Source: Phaeodactylibacter xiamenensis
GTDB lineage: Bacteria; Bacteroidota; Bacteroidia; Chitinophagales; Saprospiraceae
DNA: 64,000 nucleotides
Direction: 5' to 3'
Assembly: GCF_000759025.1 (NCBI RefSeq)
Contig: NZ_JPOS01000020.1
Coordinates: forward strand, 1 to 64,000
The position numbers and the translations under genes are program-made. Below, piece by piece: positions 26,755 through 34,591 of this stretch. The first letter of the stretch is position 1, and each line of letters starts with the position of its first letter. The notes below the pieces were generated by a model that made no database searches, was not told the DNA's origin, and saw nothing but the letters and a program-made list of their open reading frames with translations.

Positions 26755-29700
26755 AACCAATGCAGACCAACTGAACAATGCCCTGTCGGCTCTGAATGGC
26801 GCTATACCTATCGCTTTGTTCCCGGTTAAGGTACAAACCCGGTTTGCGACACAACCTATGGTGGATGCCTTGGGCAATGGGCCCGTCCCCGCACCTGACC
26901 CTGCTGCTGCTCCGGTAGAACTCTGGGTTCGGATTTACCCTGATGATATTTTCGTCCATACCCACGAAGATCGGCTTACAGAAGATGAGCGCTCGGCTGC
27001 CGGGGACTACTGGGCGGCACTTTGGGCGGCAGCAGGTCAGACCGACCGGCAGGATCAGCAAGCCGGAGCCTGGCGCTCCCTGTCAGAGGATTACGGCCCA
27101 ATACGCGCCCGCTACATTTTGCGGGAAACCCGCCCTGTAGGGGGATTGGATGCAGAGGGGTTCCCACAATCGGCCCCCCAACTGCCGGATCTTGAAACTA
27201 CCGAGGAGAGCTGGGCAAATGCACCACGCACGTACCTCCTGCCCGACCGCTTTGTAGTAAGCATAGAACAAGCCGGCGCTCATCGCCACTACCAAGGCGC
27301 CCCAATTGATAAAACCGAAGATGGAGCATTACGGCTGGGGCTCGATCCCGGTAGCCCCGATGAGTTTGAAGACACCCCGGAAGGCCGGCAGGTGCCCGAA
27401 GATTTGAAGTGGATGACAGACTTTCCCAAGGCAGTGGAAGTGGGCATGGCGCTGCGTATTCCACTCGGAAGTTGGGGGGCTGAAGACCAAATTGACCGTC
27501 TGACGGTGCTGGGTTGGAAGGGCGGAGCAGCACCCGCATCAGGTACAGCTGTACTCGGCCGCCTGTTGGAAAACCACCGGTATAAAGTTGGAGGCATGGA
27601 CCTGGCAGGTGTAGGAACCCCTACGAACAATACCAGGGAATCGGATTCCACCCTCGCACCCGAAGACCGGGACTCTGATGTGCCCGTACGAGATGGTAGT
27701 ACCGGTAGCGATGCGGAGCAGTTAGCCCTGGCATTAGGCTTGCCTGTAGATACCTTCGCAGGCCTTGACAACAGTGGCCTGAGCAGTATTGCGGATGCCC
27801 GTAAAGTACATGAGTTACTCTTTGATGTAACCCTTGGACAGGCTTTGGAATTCTGGCAGCCGAGCCTGAGCGCTGCCACCCGCAGTCAGATCAGGCAACA
27901 TTTTGTGAGTTGGGTAAGCGGGCGCGGGCATCTGCCTGCTTTGCAAATTGATGATCAGCCCTATGGCATACTTCCTGCGCTTTCATGGTCTGCCCTGAAT
28001 AGCAATCATGCCCATCCGGAAGGCAGTTTGCTGCGGCAGCTTTGGGACCATATCCTTTGGCCGCTGCACCGTTGGTACAGCGCTCAATTGGATCAGGTGG
28101 CGCACATCGAAAGAGGGGTCAGCCCCCGGCAGGCGCAATTGCAATTGTTATCGGTACTTCAGCTTCATCCTACAAGTGTGGCCTACCGGCAACGGTTTGC
28201 ACTTCGCCCGGAAGTGGCTGGCGATGAAGCACTGCGCAACCTGTTTCTCATTCCGGAAGGCGATGCCAGAGCTGACCGTGAGGGAGATAGCATCTCAGCC
28301 CAGCTTAGTACCAATGGCATGCCCGGTGTAGAGAATACCGAAAAGTTGCTTTTCGAAACCCAGGCCCGTCCTTTGCTATGGGAGACCGGCGATGATGGCA
28401 GATTGATTGAAGCCACTGATGAAGACCCGCTCCTGGGCATGGAAGGCGGCATGATCCCACCATTGCCCGATTCAGACCAAAATTACCTGCAATGGCTGGC
28501 GGAGCATGGGCCGGATACTGCCCTTCCCGACGGAGCGCCCCCAACGGCCATTTTATATCATTTGCTTAAGCGGCGGTTGCAGTTGCCATCTTCTTCCCAA
28601 CCGGGAGCTGCTTCTCCTCAGGCCCTGCTTAATGAGATTAAAGACTGGTCTGCGCCCTACCTGAGACGCATGGTACAGGAGCACCTCGACTGCTGTACGT
28701 ATCGCCTCGATGCCTGGCTGAGCAGTTATGCCGCATTCAGGCTCCAGGAAATCCGGCAGGAAAACGCCGAAGGTATTTACATCGGGGCCTGGGGCTACCT
28801 GGAGCACCTCAAGCCGGAACAACGGGCCGTGCAACCGGAGTACATTCCTGCGCCTTCCCTGCGCCATGCTACTACAGCAGCTGTCTTGCGCAGTGGGTAT
28901 CAAAACAACCGATCAAGTGGCACAGGAGATAATCTTTTTGCCGTGGGGCTGAGCTCCGGGCGGATGAAAAACGCTCTTTTCCTGCTGGAAGGTGTCCGCA
29001 ACGGGCAGGACTTATCCGCTTTGCTGGGCTACCAGCTGGAGCGCGCCATGCAGGAATTCCGCAGTGGTGGAGTGCCCACACTTGCCCCTTTCATACAGGA
29101 CCTGCGCGAGAAGTACCGCTTCGAAGTGATCCCGGTCATCGGAGAAAATCAGGGCAGTGCCCCGGATACAGAGGAAGACTTCTCGCAACGGGTGATCGAT
29201 GCTGTGGCCCTCGTCGAAGATGAAACAGAAGGTTGGCGATCAGTGGTTAGCGCGGCTGTAGTGGCTGACATGGAGCCCATCGTAACCGGGTTGGCAGAGC
29301 AACTTGACAGTGTGAAAGACCTGCTCGCTGCGGAAGGAGTCTACCAGCTGGTGGACGGGCAGGCAGACCGTGCCAAAGCTGCTCTCGATGCTATGACCGA
29401 TGGGGAACAGCCTACCCGTCCGGAAATTGTAGACCAGCCTAAGAGCAGCGTGCCCCTGACTTTTCGTATCGGCGTACTGCTGCAGGACCGCCCGTTTGTG
29501 ACTGGGGGCGGGCCTCTTTCGCCCCGGGCGGTAGTCAGCCCAAAGCTCAACCGCTGGTTAAAAGATCAGTTGCCTGACCTCAGCTTCATAAAGGTGCGGG
29601 TGCGTTGGCAAAGCGGGGTGGATAGTGATGGCAATCCGGTCTTTGAAGCAATGACTATGCCTCTCCGGAACATTACGATTGAACCAATAGACCTGGTGTA

Positions 29701-31174
29701 TATGATGCACCTGCAGCGCGAAAATCCGGATACGAGTGAGCTTCAGTACCGTATCGAGCGGGTGGTACGCCGGCAACGGAGCCTGCCTCTGACTTCCAGA
29801 ATTCAGATTCTGGAACAAGACCGCACAGGGTTTGATCCATCAGATTACACCCTTTTTGCAGTAGAGCCTCTTGCCGCCGGTCTTGGCAAGCTGTTAATGG
29901 AAACCCGCAGCCTGCGCCCTGAGGATTTTCTGAGGGCCAACGACGAGTCGGTGGAAGCTGCCGGGCAATTTTGGGAACCGGAGTTCCTGCGCCGGCAATT
30001 GCGGAATGTGGCATTGGAGTGGGAAGACATGGACACCACTTTGGCCAATGCACTGGATACGGCACAGGAGCTGGCGAACAGCATTTCCGGCAACGGTACG
30101 CATCCGCAACTGGAGCAACGCCTTCGGTCTATCCGGGAAGATACTTTTTTCTATGCAGGACTGGGCTGGGTGAAAGCGGTTCCACCGGCGATTGACCGTC
30201 TGGACAAGCTTACGCTGGAACAGGAAATCCGGCGTTGCCGCAATATACTTGAGGATGCCCGAAAGCGTATGGCACAGGCAATAGATACCTGGCAGGAGGG
30301 AAGTACGCAGCTGCTCTCGGCAATGCTCAGGCAGCCACCGCCCGGTCAGGATACTGCCGGGGAAGTTGCGCTTTTGGAAACCCTTACGGAGCTGCTGTTT
30401 GGCCGGTTTTACCGGATATACCCTGATTTTCGGCTTCCGGCAGCTGCTCAGCTGCAACAGTCCATGACAGACCCTGAACTGAAGAGCTCTGCTGATGATT
30501 TTGCCATTGAGCGCTGGCTTCAGACACAAGCCCCCTTGCGCTCCAAAATGGACTTGTACTTCCGTTGCCAGATGCTGACGGGGCTCTTCGGTGGGACAAA
30601 AGAAGGCGACGGGATGTCACTGCTGCAATTGCCGTTGCGGGAAGGCAAGCCCGGGCCATGGGTAGGGCAGGAATATGGCAGTTTTATTCCCCACGGCGAT
30701 ACGATGGCGATGACACTTGAGCTTCAGGAAGACTTTTCCTTCAGCAACGGTACTTTTTCCGGGCTACTGATTGATGACTGGCAGGAGCTGATACCCGATC
30801 CGGAGGTGAACGCAGGCATTGCCCTGCAATACGATCAGCCCGATACCGAGCCGCCCAATGCTGTACTGTTGGCGATGACACCCCGGCGCGGCGCCGCATG
30901 GGACTGGCCCGTTTTGCAAAATACGGTTCTCGATAATCTGCACCTGGCTAAGCTCCGCGGGGTGGACCCGGATATCCTTAAGAACAGCTTTCTTGATCAG
31001 TTTTTACCGCTGGTTTTAGGAGAAGTGTCTATCACAGAAGAGGGGGGCGAACGGGCGTACGGCGGCTTACTGTTTGGTGCGCCTCCGGGGGAACAACGTA
31101 TCGTAGAGGCACCACCTACAGAAGTTACGGATGACGATTTAGCAGGACTGGACCTGGGCAACACCATTGAATAA
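26747..31174 (+). CDS. Giant soluble protein of unknown function
   Basis: This is the largest product of the set, at 1475 residues, and I do not recognise a characterised family. It opens with a compact domain (ALFPVKVQTRFA, VELWVRIYPDDIFVHTHEDR, DYWAALWAAAG). It then has a long mixed region rich in tryptophan, proline and acidic residues and several helical stretches (about 1130-1180: DRLDKLTLEQEIRRCRNILE). There is no signal peptide, no transmembrane helix and no nucleotide-binding or hydrolase motif that I can see. The start at 26747 lies inside the end of the previous gene, with an eight-base overlap; the next gene follows after 11 bases. Size and setting suggest a structural or carrier role. 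Confidence 0.72.
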   Translation: MPETNADQLNNALSALNGAIPIALFPVKVQTRFATQPMVDALGNGPVPAPDPAAAPVELWVRIYPDDIFVHTHEDRLTEDERSAAGDYWAALWAAAGQTDRQDQQAGAWRSLSEDYGPIRARYILRETRPVGGLDAEGFPQSAPQLPDLETTEESWANAPRTYLLPDRFVVSIEQAGAHRHYQGAPIDKTEDGALRLGLDPGSPDEFEDTPEGRQVPEDLKWMTDFPKAVEVGMALRIPLGSWGAEDQIDRLTVLGWKGGAAPASGTAVLGRLLENHRYKVGGMDLAGVGTPTNNTRESDSTLAPEDRDSDVPVRDGSTGSDAEQLALALGLPVDTFAGLDNSGLSSIADARKVHELLFDVTLGQALEFWQPSLSAATRSQIRQHFVSWVSGRGHLPALQIDDQPYGILPALSWSALNSNHAHPEGSLLRQLWDHILWPLHRWYSAQLDQVAHIERGVSPRQAQLQLLSVLQLHPTSVAYRQRFALRPEVAGDEALRNLFLIPEGDARADREGDSISAQLSTNGMPGVENTEKLLFETQARPLLWETGDDGRLIEATDEDPLLGMEGGMIPPLPDSDQNYLQWLAEHGPDTALPDGAPPTAILYHLLKRRLQLPSSSQPGAASPQALLNEIKDWSAPYLRRMVQEHLDCCTYRLDAWLSSYAAFRLQEIRQENAEGIYIGAWGYLEHLKPEQRAVQPEYIPAPSLRHATTAAVLRSGYQNNRSSGTGDNLFAVGLSSGRMKNALFLLEGVRNGQDLSALLGYQLERAMQEFRSGGVPTLAPFIQDLREKYRFEVIPVIGENQGSAPDTEEDFSQRVIDAVALVEDETEGWRSVVSAAVVADMEPIVTGLAEQLDSVKDLLAAEGVYQLVDGQADRAKAALDAMTDGEQPTRPEIVDQPKSSVPLTFRIGVLLQDRPFVTGGGPLSPRAVVSPKLNRWLKDQLPDLSFIKVRVRWQSGVDSDGNPVFEAMTMPLRNITIEPIDLVYMMHLQRENPDTSELQYRIERVVRRQRSLPLTSRIQILEQDRTGFDPSDYTLFAVEPLAAGLGKLLMETRSLRPEDFLRANDESVEAAGQFWEPEFLRRQLRNVALEWEDMDTTLANALDTAQELANSISGNGTHPQLEQRLRSIREDTFFYAGLGWVKAVPPAIDRLDKLTLEQEIRRCRNILEDARKRMAQAIDTWQEGSTQLLSAMLRQPPPGQDTAGEVALLETLTELLFGRFYRIYPDFRLPAAAQLQQSMTDPELKSSADDFAIERWLQTQAPLRSKMDLYFRCQMLTGLFGGTKEGDGMSLLQLPLREGKPGPWVGQEYGSFIPHGDTMAMTLELQEDFSFSNGTFSGLLIDDWQELIPDPEVNAGIALQYDQPDTEPPNAVLLAMTPRRGAAWDWPVLQNTVLDNLHLAKLRGVDPDILKNSFLDQFLPLVLGEVSITEEGGERAYGGLLFGAPPGEQRIVEAPPTEVTDDDLAGLDLGNTIE

Positions 31175-31185
31175 CAGAACAAATT

Positions 31186-32964
31186 ATGGCAGACTCAATA
31201 CTTTGGAACCGGTTGGAGATCCGTGCGCGCAGCGAGCGGTTTGACGAGAATCTGGGCAATCAGCTTTATGACCCCTATTGGATGCTTTGCCGGCAGTGGC
31301 AAACCGGCGAATTCGAAGGAACGGACAATGGTTCCCCGGCGGAGGTCCGCGTGAAATGGCAGCAGTACCCTTTCCGACAGTTATCGGCCGATGGCAACCA
31401 CCCTGTGGACTATACCAATCATCAGCCGATGGAAGCGGAAGTGGAACGTGTGGCGGTAGAGCCGGGTATCCCCCTTCGCATTGAGATGGGGCGGCAACTG
31501 GAGCGAATGCTACACCGTGCGTTGGGTGATGCCGCAGGTGGAGTGGTGCAAACTTTGAAAGCCAGGCCGGAGCTGCAATTTCAGATCCCCGCTGCAGCGA
31601 CTACGGAAGACCGTATGCAAAATGCACATGAACTTAGCAACAGGAGCCTTCAAACCTGGGTACACGCAGCGGTGCAGACCGGTGCTCTCGATGGAGGGGC
31701 GTTGTACAAAAAACTGCGCGGGGGGCAATCCCTTACGGACTTTCTGCCTGGCCCTAATCCTCAAGCGGATACAGTAGGTGGGCAATGGGTCGACTGGTTT
31801 GACCGTCAATACAATCAGCCGGTTGATGAAACAAAAGATGCCTGGCGGCCTGAACGTATGGAGTATCGTTTTCAGGCCCATTTCAAGGGCAAAAACGGTG
31901 CCCCCATGCAATTGGGAGCCGAGGAGTACTACGAAGGGCGCCTCGACTGGTACAGCTTTGAGGTTACTGAATCCGGACGGGGCAGCCGGGACGATGTGCA
32001 AGCGCCTCAGGTCCGGCATTTGATCCCCACAGAAGTGGACTACCCCGGTATGCCTGCTGCCCGATGGTGGGAGATGGAAGATGGTAAGGTCAACCTACTG
32101 GCTATGGAAGCTGGTGCCACGCAGTCCGGGCGGCTGGCGCTTATGGAGTTTGGGCTCATGTACAGCAATGATTGGTTTTTGCTGCCGCTGCGTGTTCCCG
32201 GCGGAGGGCTGCTTGAGGTGGAAGGGGTGGAAATCCGTGATGTCTTTGGGCAGTGGTCCGAGGCCAATCACTATCGGGATAGTTCCGGCAGCAACCATTG
32301 GAACTTCTTTGGGCTCACTGGCATTCCTGACCCGCAGAGTGCTTACGATAAATACCTGTTGCTGCCGCCCGGTGTGGTCGATCTGAAGGAAAGCCCGGCA
32401 CAGGAAGAAGTCTACCTGGCCCGCGACGAAATGGCGAATATGGTTTGGGGTATTGAGTATTATCTTTCAGATGGCATTGATGGCCGACGGGAAGGCAATG
32501 CTGCCGCCCTGAATACCGCCACCTATTTGCGCGCCCTGTCGGAGGAAGTCATCGGAGGAGCCCCGCCCGCTCCGCCCCTTGAAAATGAAGCCCTGGTCCG
32601 TTACCGGTTGGCAACGGATGTGCCAGAGCATTGGATTCCTTTTAAAGCAGCACCTGTACCGGATGGTGGCGGGACCATCCGGTTACAGCGGGCGGCGATG
32701 CCCCGGGTGTATCCCGGACTGCCCATTGAGCGGATCCGCCCCCGCACGAGCCTGCTGCGATATGGCCTGGATAAATCAGCTTATCAGCCCTTTTTTATTC
32801 CGGAAGAAGAAGTGCCTAAGTCAGGTATTAGGGTTTCCCGAACCTGGCAGCGCGCCCGTTGGCACAACGGCCGGACCGCCCTTTGGAGTGGTTTCCGCAA
32901 GCAGAATGGCCGGGGGCAGGGCAATAGTGGTTTACGGTTTGATGGGTTATTTGAGCGGGATTAG
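31186..32964 (+). CDS. Soluble protein of unknown function, last gene of giant-protein operon
   Basis: The 592-residue protein has no signal peptide or membrane segment. Its N-terminus has a striking block, LWNRLEIRARSERFDENLG followed by DPYWMLCRQWQTGEFEGTDN and GSPAEV, which looks strongly constrained and would be a good search seed. The centre holds FKGKNGAPMQLGAEEYYEGR and MPAARWWEMEDGKVNLLAME; the C-terminus is basic. I recognise no named family. It lies 11 bases after the 1475-residue gene and ends in a four-base overlap with the convergent AAA/DUF4143 gene. Its conserved tryptophan-rich face and position suggest a partner of the three giant proteins. Confidence 0.72.
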   Translation: MADSILWNRLEIRARSERFDENLGNQLYDPYWMLCRQWQTGEFEGTDNGSPAEVRVKWQQYPFRQLSADGNHPVDYTNHQPMEAEVERVAVEPGIPLRIEMGRQLERMLHRALGDAAGGVVQTLKARPELQFQIPAAATTEDRMQNAHELSNRSLQTWVHAAVQTGALDGGALYKKLRGGQSLTDFLPGPNPQADTVGGQWVDWFDRQYNQPVDETKDAWRPERMEYRFQAHFKGKNGAPMQLGAEEYYEGRLDWYSFEVTESGRGSRDDVQAPQVRHLIPTEVDYPGMPAARWWEMEDGKVNLLAMEAGATQSGRLALMEFGLMYSNDWFLLPLRVPGGGLLEVEGVEIRDVFGQWSEANHYRDSSGSNHWNFFGLTGIPDPQSAYDKYLLLPPGVVDLKESPAQEEVYLARDEMANMVWGIEYYLSDGIDGRREGNAAALNTATYLRALSEEVIGGAPPAPPLENEALVRYRLATDVPEHWIPFKAAPVPDGGGTIRLQRAAMPRVYPGLPIERIRPRTSLLRYGLDKSAYQPFFIPEEEVPKSGIRVSRTWQRARWHNGRTALWSGFRKQNGRGQGNSGLRFDGLFERD

Positions 32965-34112
32965 TGGTTCCAGGGTAAGACCTTCACCTCTGTTCTGTGC
33001 TGTGTGTCTGCTCCGCCGTATATCAGCGTTTGAGATTGCACACGCCCTTCGGCGATTTTGACGAAGTCCTGCAAGCCTTTGAATAGCCTGGGTTTGAGTG
33101 TGCGGGCCGCTTTCACTTCAAAAATATCGAAGCTGCCTCCACGCTGGGTGAGGAGGTCAATTTCGTGCCCGGCGGCATCCCGCCAAAACCAGTACTCCCT
33201 GAGTCGATAAGTATGGTAATTTTGCTTGATGATATTCGAAATGATAAGTGTTTCGAATAATGCGCCGGCAAGGGTGCGGTCAGTCAGGTCCTCCAGTGTT
33301 CTGAGCCCTAACAGGAAAGCGGCCAGGCCTGGATCAAAAAAGTAAAGTTTAGGTGATTTGACAACCCGCTTACTGAAGTTTTCGAAATAAGGCGGAAGCA
33401 GAAAAATAATGAAGCTGAGCTCCAGTATAGTAAGCCAGGACTTGGCGGTAGGCTGAGATATCCCAGCCGCATTCGCCAGTGCACTTATATTTAGCAACTG
33501 ACCGGTACGGGCTGCACAAAGACTGACAAAATTGCGGAAACGCCTTAAGTCCTGCACTTTGGTAAGCTGTGATACATCCCGGTCAATATAGGTTTGCAGG
33601 TAATTAGCGTAAAATACAGGAGGCTCTATCCCCCGGTCGTAAATCGCCGGGTAGAATCCTCTGAATAGCATAGTCTCCCAATTCTCAGCCAGTAGATCCG
33701 AAGACTTTAACTCCTGAATATCGAACGGCAGCAACTTGAATAGGGCTACTCTGCCAGCCAAACTTTGGGTTATATGCTCCAGTAGGTGAAAGTTCTGAGA
33801 ACCCGAGAGGATGTACTGCCCCATGATGCTCTGCTTGTCCACTTTGGTCTGTAGATAAGGAAACAACTCTGGCGCGCGTTGAACTTCATCAAATATGGTC
33901 TGCCCGTCATAAGTTGTGAGAAACCCCACCGGGTCCTCTGTGGCAAAGCTCCGGAGGTCTGTGTTTTCCAGACTTACATACTGGTATTCCGGGAATAAAT
34001 GTTTGAGCAGTGTGGTTTTCCCGGATTGTCTTGGCCCAGTCACTGCAAGAATGGGATATTTCTCTACCTGTCTGCGAATAGCAGTGGTCAGCTGCCGGTT
34101 GATTATACTCAT
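32961..34112 (-). CDS. AAA-14/DUF4143 ATPase
   Basis: The 383-residue protein has a Walker A motif TGPRQSGKT at about residues 25-33, a Walker B-like strand TIFDEVQRAPELF, a sensor-like LSGSQNF and an arginine-rich GRVALFKLLPF segment, all typical of the AAA_14 module. The C-terminal half is the DUF4143 domain, ending with the restriction-endonuclease-like WFWRDAAGHEIDLLTQ and FEVKAAR pattern (the D...E-x-K of a PD-(D/E)XK-like fold). These proteins are common, mobile and poorly understood; some act with toxins or in defence. It converges on the giant-protein operon with a four-base overlap. A pair of 35-base direct repeats precedes its start. Confidence 0.88.
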   Translation of the reverse strand: MSIINRQLTTAIRRQVEKYPILAVTGPRQSGKTTLLKHLFPEYQYVSLENTDLRSFATEDPVGFLTTYDGQTIFDEVQRAPELFPYLQTKVDKQSIMGQYILSGSQNFHLLEHITQSLAGRVALFKLLPFDIQELKSSDLLAENWETMLFRGFYPAIYDRGIEPPVFYANYLQTYIDRDVSQLTKVQDLRRFRNFVSLCAARTGQLLNISALANAAGISQPTAKSWLTILELSFIIFLLPPYFENFSKRVVKSPKLYFFDPGLAAFLLGLRTLEDLTDRTLAGALFETLIISNIIKQNYHTYRLREYWFWRDAAGHEIDLLTQRGGSFDIFEVKAARTLKPRLFKGLQDFVKIAEGRVQSQTLIYGGADTQHRTEVKVLPWNH

Positions 34113-34129
34113 AGTGACAAGATAATGAA

Positions 34130-34208
34130 TTTTGAAAATACAAACTATAAATTTTGAATTTGCATAAAATAATTTTTAAAAATACAAAGCTTGGATTTTG
34201 AATTTGCA
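34130..34208. repeat. Two 35-bp direct repeats upstream of the ATPase gene
   Basis: Copies at 34130-34164 and 34174-34208 (44-base period) share TTTT-AAAATACAAA at one end and ATTTTGAATTTGCA at the other, differing at about six central and scattered bases. They are very AT-rich and lie 18 to 96 bases before the start codon of the DUF4143 ATPase, so they are candidate operator sites for its control. Confidence 0.65.
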
Positions 34209-34232
34209 CAACCAAAGCAAACCATTTTAACA

Positions 34233-34432
34233 ATAGAGTTTATTAAGGTAAGTTTTGTATAGGGTATGGATGAGTATTTTTTGCCAGATCAAAGAACGCC
34301 CGGAACCTCGTAGCCTAAGCTACGAAGGTGAGGACCTGCCTGCGTGTCGATACTTCGGCAGGCAGGCGAGATGCAGAGCTGGTGAAAAAAGACCATTCAC
34401 AGACATACAAAATTTGCGTTAATAAACTCTAA
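34233..34432. mobile_element. MITE-like palindromic element
   Basis: A ~200-base stretch is flanked by inverted repeats: ATAGAGTTTATTAA at the left and TTAATAAACTCTAAT at the right, with the match extending inward through TTTTGTAT and the GAxCTGGxxAAAAA segment for roughly 70 bases per arm. The centre contains a second hairpin, CGTAGC/GCTACG, and CCTGCCTG with CAGGCAGG (about 34335-34368). No open reading frame of note is present. This is the form of a non-autonomous miniature element or a large extragenic palindrome. I did not identify a target-site duplication. It fills most of the 479-base gap between the ATPase and glycosidase genes. Confidence 0.5.
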
Positions 34433-34591
34433 TAAAGTAGCAATAGCATCCATTTTTGAAAGTTGCGTTCGCGTTGCGTTTTGCATCAGATGGCCGGTCT
34501 GCTCTCAAATCAGCTACGTAGTATGTCCTTACATCCTTATCTTTCAGGCTACCATAGAGTGAGCAACGTTTGTTGGCCTTAATTTTTTCCG
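34433..34591. other. Non-coding leader before GH95-like gene
   Basis: This remainder of the 479-base gap (34113-34591) has no gene. It contains a short GTTGCGTTCGCGTTGCG run of near-repeats (34463-34479) and no clear promoter that I can defend. Confidence 0.3.

Noticed and set aside
19910-32964. Type VI secretion, contractile injection or phage tail genes as the identity of the giant operon
   Set aside because: No sheath, tube, VgrG, ClpV or baseplate-like signature was seen in any of the four proteins; the idea remains only a structural analogy.
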